A stretch of 64,000 bases of DNA, taken from Zhenpiania hominis. GTDB taxonomy: Bacteria > Bacillota > Clostridia > Peptostreptococcales > Anaerovoracaceae. Below, piece after piece: positions 60,991-64,000 of this stretch; within the stretch, counting starts at the first letter, position 1; every line of letters begins with the position of its first letter. A program made the position numbers and the translations under genes. The notes under the pieces are model-generated. The model made no database searches. It worked only from the letters and a program-made list of their open reading frames with translations, and had not been told where the DNA came from. Location: NCBI RefSeq assembly GCF_014333425.1, contig NZ_JACRYT010000006.1, positions 62,001 through 126,000 of the forward strand, given 5' to 3'.

Positions 60991-61302
60991 ATGAGAGAAT
61001 TAACAGCGGAAGTAAAAGAGGCAATGAAGAAGGAAGTGTATGATTTTTTTGCGGAGGAGAGTGACCGACCGGCAGAGGAAATTACAGACAGTCTTTCTGT
61101 CATGGAAGATCTGGACGGAGATTCTCTGATGTTTGTAGAACTGGTGGAAATGCTGAAGGGACAGTATAATCTGGATATTCAGCTGCAGACAGTCGGCAAA
61201 TATCTGTTAAAACATCCTGCGGATACAGTGGGCGAAGTAATCGAAACGCTATACCTGGTGTATCAGTATGAAAACGGTATTGTGGAACTGGAGAGGGAGT
61301 AG
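60991..61302 (+). CDS. Acyl carrier protein
   Basis: This 103-residue ACP starts at 60991, because the GGAGG at 60981 that overlaps an earlier in-frame ATG (60979) is its ribosome site. The phosphopantetheine Ser is S45 in DLDGDSLMFVELVEML. The region before it (EEITDSLSVME) and after it (DIQLQTVGKYLLKHPADTVGEVIETL) fit a four-helix carrier. It is slightly longer than FabC-type ACPs (about 77 residues) and resembles stand-alone carriers of polyketide or lipid pathways. It ends 2 nt before the crotonase gene. Confidence 0.88.
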   Translation: MRELTAEVKEAMKKEVYDFFAEESDRPAEEITDSLSVMEDLDGDSLMFVELVEMLKGQYNLDIQLQTVGKYLLKHPADTVGEVIETLYLVYQYENGIVELERE

Positions 61303-61304
61303 GA

Positions 61305-62108
61305 ATGACAGCTGTCGTGTTTCAAAACGCACTTACAACGATTGCGGTTAAACATCATATCGGTATTCTGACGATCAAAAACGGAAAACAGAACCTGATT
61401 GCCGACCCGGTGTTTATCCGGAAAGAAGAGCTGGAAGAGGTGATCCGTGCATGTGAACTGAAGGCTCTGATTCTGACCGGCCATGGAAAAAATTTTTCTT
61501 CAGGAGCGGATTCAGAACGGTTCGGAGACTACAAAGAACAGACGGAAGCGTTTAAAGAAAAACTCAACGAAGGAAAACGGGTGTTGGACTATATTGAGCA
61601 GCTTCCGATTCTGACCGTGGCTCTTACAAACGGAGCATGTTTTGGAGCAGGATTTGAAATCGCCCTCAGCTGCCAGTTTCGGATTGGCTGCAAAAATACG
61701 TATTTCTCATTTCCGGAGCGTAATCTCGGATTACTTCCGGGAATGGGAGGCACTGTGAGGCTGCCCCGCCTGATTGGGAGATCAAGAGCCATGGAACTTA
61801 TTTTATCCGGAAATCTGATTAATGCGCAGCAGGCGCTTGAGTGGGGAATCCTCAACGAAATTGTACCCAAAAAAGAACGGATGGACGCGGCGGTGAAGTG
61901 GGTGGAAGCTCTTCTGGAGGGAACCTCGCACAAGCAGCGGGCAGAAATCATCCGCGCCGTAAATATGGCGCAGAACGCGGACATACAGCAGCTTTATCAG
62001 GCGGAAACGGAAACGTTTGTCAATCTGCTTTCCGACCGTTTTCGGCATAAGGAGCTGCAAAGAGAAAAGAAACATGAAGTGGAAAAACGAAGAAAAAGTA
62101 AACATTAA
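61305..62108 (+). CDS. Crotonase-fold enoyl-CoA hydratase/isomerase
   Basis: This 267-residue crotonase-family enzyme has the two oxyanion-hole segments GHGKNFSSGADSERF near residue 58 and NGACFGAGFEIALSCQFRIG near residue 110, followed by FPERNLGLLPGMGGTVRLPRLIGRS. The Glu of GFEIAL and the later region PERNLGL carry the usual catalytic positions. With an ACP directly upstream and another crotonase gene at 63590, it could act in beta-branching of a carrier-bound chain (as PksH/PksI do) or in simple dehydration. Its end overlaps the SRPBCC gene by 35 nt. Confidence 0.85.
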   Translation: MTAVVFQNALTTIAVKHHIGILTIKNGKQNLIADPVFIRKEELEEVIRACELKALILTGHGKNFSSGADSERFGDYKEQTEAFKEKLNEGKRVLDYIEQLPILTVALTNGACFGAGFEIALSCQFRIGCKNTYFSFPERNLGLLPGMGGTVRLPRLIGRSRAMELILSGNLINAQQALEWGILNEIVPKKERMDAAVKWVEALLEGTSHKQRAEIIRAVNMAQNADIQQLYQAETETFVNLLSDRFRHKELQREKKHEVEKRRKSKH

Positions 62109-62574
62109 CGCGGTTTTCCGCATTGAGAAAAAATATGCGGATCTGGAGCAGGTGTTTCAGCAGGTCTATGATACAGACTGCTATACCAGATGGTTTAACT
62201 GGAAACCCTTTGTCTGGCTGTCTTTTGATCAGAAATATCTGGAAGAAGGCTGCAAAGGAATCATTCGCTTTACGATTCCGCCTTTCCGTTATGAGCTGAC
62301 AGTGACAAGAGTGGAAAAAAACCGAATAATTGAATTCCAGTCAGACGGCAGGCTGTTTGGCGGAACCGCCAGAATGGAGTTTTATGAAAAGGACGGGAAT
62401 ATCTATTACGAAGATCCTCATATTCTGTTCGGGAAGAACCGGCTGATTCACAAGTACTACTGCTGGTTTCTGGCAGGAAAACATGTACCGTATATGGAAT
62501 CCCGATTTCAGATATTGCGGAAATTTCTCTTAAATCAGCAGAAGGACATTTCAAATGATGAAAACAAGATTTGA
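62074..62574 (+). CDS. SRPBCC (START/cyclase-fold) protein
   Basis: This 166-residue protein has the hydrophobic-ligand SRPBCC pattern: INAVFRIEKKYADLEQVFQQVYD (first strand and helices), GCKGIIRFTIPPFRYELTVTRVEKN and a long C-terminal helix (PYMESRFQILRKFLLNQQKD). The family includes aromatase/cyclases of polyketide pathways and lipid-binding proteins. The ATG at 62074 lies inside the previous gene; its ribosome site is weak, so it may be translationally coupled. It overlaps the thioesterase gene by 20 nt. Confidence 0.75.
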   Translation: MKWKNEEKVNINAVFRIEKKYADLEQVFQQVYDTDCYTRWFNWKPFVWLSFDQKYLEEGCKGIIRFTIPPFRYELTVTRVEKNRIIEFQSDGRLFGGTARMEFYEKDGNIYYEDPHILFGKNRLIHKYYCWFLAGKHVPYMESRFQILRKFLLNQQKDISNDENKI

Positions 62575-62953
62575 ATTTAATGTCAGAGGTTATGAACTGG
62601 ACTCTTTTGGACATGTAAACAATGCGGTCTATCTGAATTATCTGGAACAGGCCAGATGGGAGATGTTCCTGGAAAATGAAGAATGGGGCGCATTTTTAAA
62701 GAAAAATGAAGTGTTTCCGGCGGTAATTGAAAACCGTATCCGTTATCTGCGGGAACTGACGCCTTTCGCAAAAGCCTACGCGGAGACCCTATGGAAGCGC
62801 AGGGGCGCCTACCTGATCGCGCACCATAAGATTTACAATCAAGAGACACAGAAGCTCAGCGCGGTTGCGGAATGCAGGATGCTGCTTCTTTCCAGGGAAC
62901 GGATCATCTATGAACCGCCGGAATCCATGAAAAATATGCTGGAGGAAGAATAG
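62555..62953 (+). CDS. 4HBT-family acyl thioesterase
   Basis: This 132-residue single-hotdog thioesterase carries the active-site signature YELDSFGHVNNAVYLNYLEQARWE near residue 14, with the Asp catalytic residue in ELDSFGHVNN. It probably hydrolyses an acyl-CoA or acyl-ACP intermediate, releasing the acid that an aldehyde ferredoxin oxidoreductase could reduce. The start overlaps the SRPBCC stop and the stop is followed one base later by the next gene. Confidence 0.9.
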   Translation: MMKTRFEFNVRGYELDSFGHVNNAVYLNYLEQARWEMFLENEEWGAFLKKNEVFPAVIENRIRYLRELTPFAKAYAETLWKRRGAYLIAHHKIYNQETQKLSAVAECRMLLLSRERIIYEPPESMKNMLEEE

Positions 62954-62954
62954 T

Positions 62955-63593
62955 ATGGAATGGGAACCATTTGAACAGTATGAAGCCTTCGCGGTAGCTG
63001 ATCAGAGTGAGTTTCAAAGGCAGCTGAAAAACGGAGAACTCCGCGGCCGGAAGCTGAAAGCGATGGCAGTGAGAATTCACGGCGGCAGTGAGGGGACCCT
63101 TCGGGAAGAACTTTTAAAAGCAGATCCGCAGGAACTGCCCTTTCTGCGAATCGGCATTCTAGAAGAAGAAGCGGATCTTCCGGCTCTTCAGACCGCGGCT
63201 CTCATGCATGTGAGAATTGCCCGGAAACATGTACGGTATCGAGGAACCTATTCGGATTTGCAGGTTCTGAACCGGAGCGGTCTTCTGCTGAAACATGCGG
63301 AGAAAGAAGGAGGCCGCAGACCGGATGAACCGCTGACTGAAACGCTTCTGCTGGAGTCAGGATACCTGTCCCGGGTGTTTGAGGGAGAGGAAAAAGAACC
63401 CCTGTTCCAATGGGTACAGGAGCATATCCTGTGCAGAGAGGCAGAGCAGATTCAGGCAATCCGCATGTGTTTTGAGCGGTACCTGTGGCTGTATGAAAAG
63501 ACATCTGATCGGGGCCTGCTGCTTCAGGAGGAAAACCGCCAGTTCTGTCTGATGGCGGAACGGGCGCTTGAAAAAAGGAGTTCCGGGAAATGA
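62955..63593 (+). CDS. Uncharacterised protein, possibly a degenerate crotonase
   Basis: This 212-residue protein is acidic and probably helical. The segment MAVRIHGGSEGTLREELLKA and the following ALMHVRIARKHVRYRG are weakly reminiscent of crotonase-family tails, but I see no oxyanion-hole motif, so no function is assigned. It begins one base after the thioesterase stop, and its own stop overlaps the ATG of the last gene (ATGA). Translational coupling on both sides makes it part of the biosynthetic operon. Confidence 0.6.
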   Translation: MEWEPFEQYEAFAVADQSEFQRQLKNGELRGRKLKAMAVRIHGGSEGTLREELLKADPQELPFLRIGILEEEADLPALQTAALMHVRIARKHVRYRGTYSDLQVLNRSGLLLKHAEKEGGRRPDEPLTETLLLESGYLSRVFEGEEKEPLFQWVQEHILCREAEQIQAIRMCFERYLWLYEKTSDRGLLLQEENRQFCLMAERALEKRSSGK

Positions 63594-64000
63594 ATCATGT
63601 GAGTTATACCGTGGAAGAACGGATTGGATATCTTACCCTCTGCGGAGCACAGGGGAACAAAATGACAAAGGACTTTTTAGATGAGATCTGCGGGATCTTC
63701 CAGAAAAAAATCTGGAAATCACGGATACAAGGTCTGATTATTATGGGAGAAGGCAGACATTTCAGTTCCGGCGCGGATGTGGAACAGCTGATTCATAATA
63801 CCGTATCCATGTCGGACATTTGCCGGGGAGAAGTTCGTTCTTATCCTTCCTGGTTTTTGGATTTTAAACAGACCCTGAACGGTATCGCGGCAATGAATAT
63901 TCCGGCGGCAGCAGGCGTTACAGGAGTCTGCATCGGTTCCGGTCTGGAACTGGCGCTGGCCTGCGGCATCCGGATCTGCGCGGACAGCAGTAGGATCGGA
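63590..64000 (+). CDS. Crotonase-fold enoyl-CoA hydratase/isomerase, N-terminal part (cut by window edge)
   Basis: The first 137 codons of a second crotonase-family gene. Its N-terminal strands (VSYTVEERIGYLTLCGAQGN) are followed by the first oxyanion segment GEGRHFSSGADVEQL and the second, GVTGVCIGSGLELALACGIRI. It differs from the 61305 enzyme in sequence, so this is not a simple duplication. Two different crotonases beside one ACP are what a beta-branching cassette (dehydratase plus decarboxylase) would have. The gene continues past the right edge. Confidence 0.85.
   Translation, partial: MNHVSYTVEERIGYLTLCGAQGNKMTKDFLDEICGIFQKKIWKSRIQGLIIMGEGRHFSSGADVEQLIHNTVSMSDICRGEVRSYPSWFLDFKQTLNGIAAMNIPAAAGVTGVCIGSGLELALACGIRICADSSRIG

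Overview
The window looks like a strictly anaerobic, endospore-forming member of Bacillota, class Clostridia (probably the Lachnospiraceae/Eubacteriales side). The evidence is a bacterial-microcompartment (BMC) fermentation operon, a nickel CO-dehydrogenase-like protein, an [FeFe]-hydrogenase, a GerA/SpoVAF-type spore protein, a tungsten-type aldehyde ferredoxin oxidoreductase, a VanRS-like two-component pair and strong AGGAGG ribosome binding sites throughout. All assignments come from reading the translated sequence; no database search was possible.

Layout. 1-7 kb: the 3' part of a BMC operon (acylating aldehyde dehydrogenase, PduL-type phosphotransacylase, BMC-H shell protein, CODH-like protein, [FeFe]-hydrogenase, SMR transporter, iron alcohol dehydrogenase), closed by a terminator. 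Aldehyde dehydrogenase, phosphotransacylase, alcohol dehydrogenase and SMR together resemble choline-type loci, but the signature lyase would lie upstream of the window. 7-15 kb: a VanR/VanS-like pair with a co-transcribed hydrolase, an acyl-ACP thioesterase between two paralogous hydrolases, a SpoVAF-like protein, a lone cbiG and an acidic-tailed protein.

15-28.5 kb: a complete type III-A CRISPR-Cas locus (cas6, cas10/csm1, csm2-5, an array of 59 repeats, cas1, cas2, csm6). Several spacers are antisense copies of ribosome binding site plus start codon regions, and the repeat boundary appears to change register within the array. 28.5-31.4 kb: a four-gene operon with 4-nt overlaps (ferredoxin, NapH-like protein, rhodanese, CoA-disulfide reductase). 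31.4-44.4 kb: a rearranged type I-B-like CRISPR-Cas locus (cas6, cas8, cas7, cas5, cas3, cas1, cas2). Degraded and intact copies of a DUF cassette and of an AAA/DUF4143 ATPase are scattered through it. No cas4 is visible, cas1 has lost its start codon, and two small arrays with different repeats sit behind near-identical leaders. The last array ends inside a molybdenum hydroxylase gene and has removed its 5' end.

44.4-53.4 kb: the truncated molybdenum hydroxylase, an unknown protein and a trigger-factor-like protein without the ribosome-docking signature; dapA under a lysine riboswitch; a YczE-like membrane protein; a DNA-binding-domain-only AraC protein; a MATE transporter with an apparent internal deletion; and an EamA transporter. 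53.5-64 kb: a tightly packed, probably biosynthetic operon (condensation/acyltransferase-fold protein, malonyltransferase-like protein, ABC exporter, aldehyde ferredoxin oxidoreductase, acyl carrier protein, crotonase-fold enzymes, SRPBCC protein, hotdog thioesterase) that runs off the right edge.

The points most worth following up are: the BMC/CODH-like/hydrogenase operon whose CODH-like protein appears to lack key catalytic residues; the start-codon bias and register change in the type III-A array; the recombination scars and mobile leader elements in the type I-B locus; and the AOR-containing biosynthetic operon.
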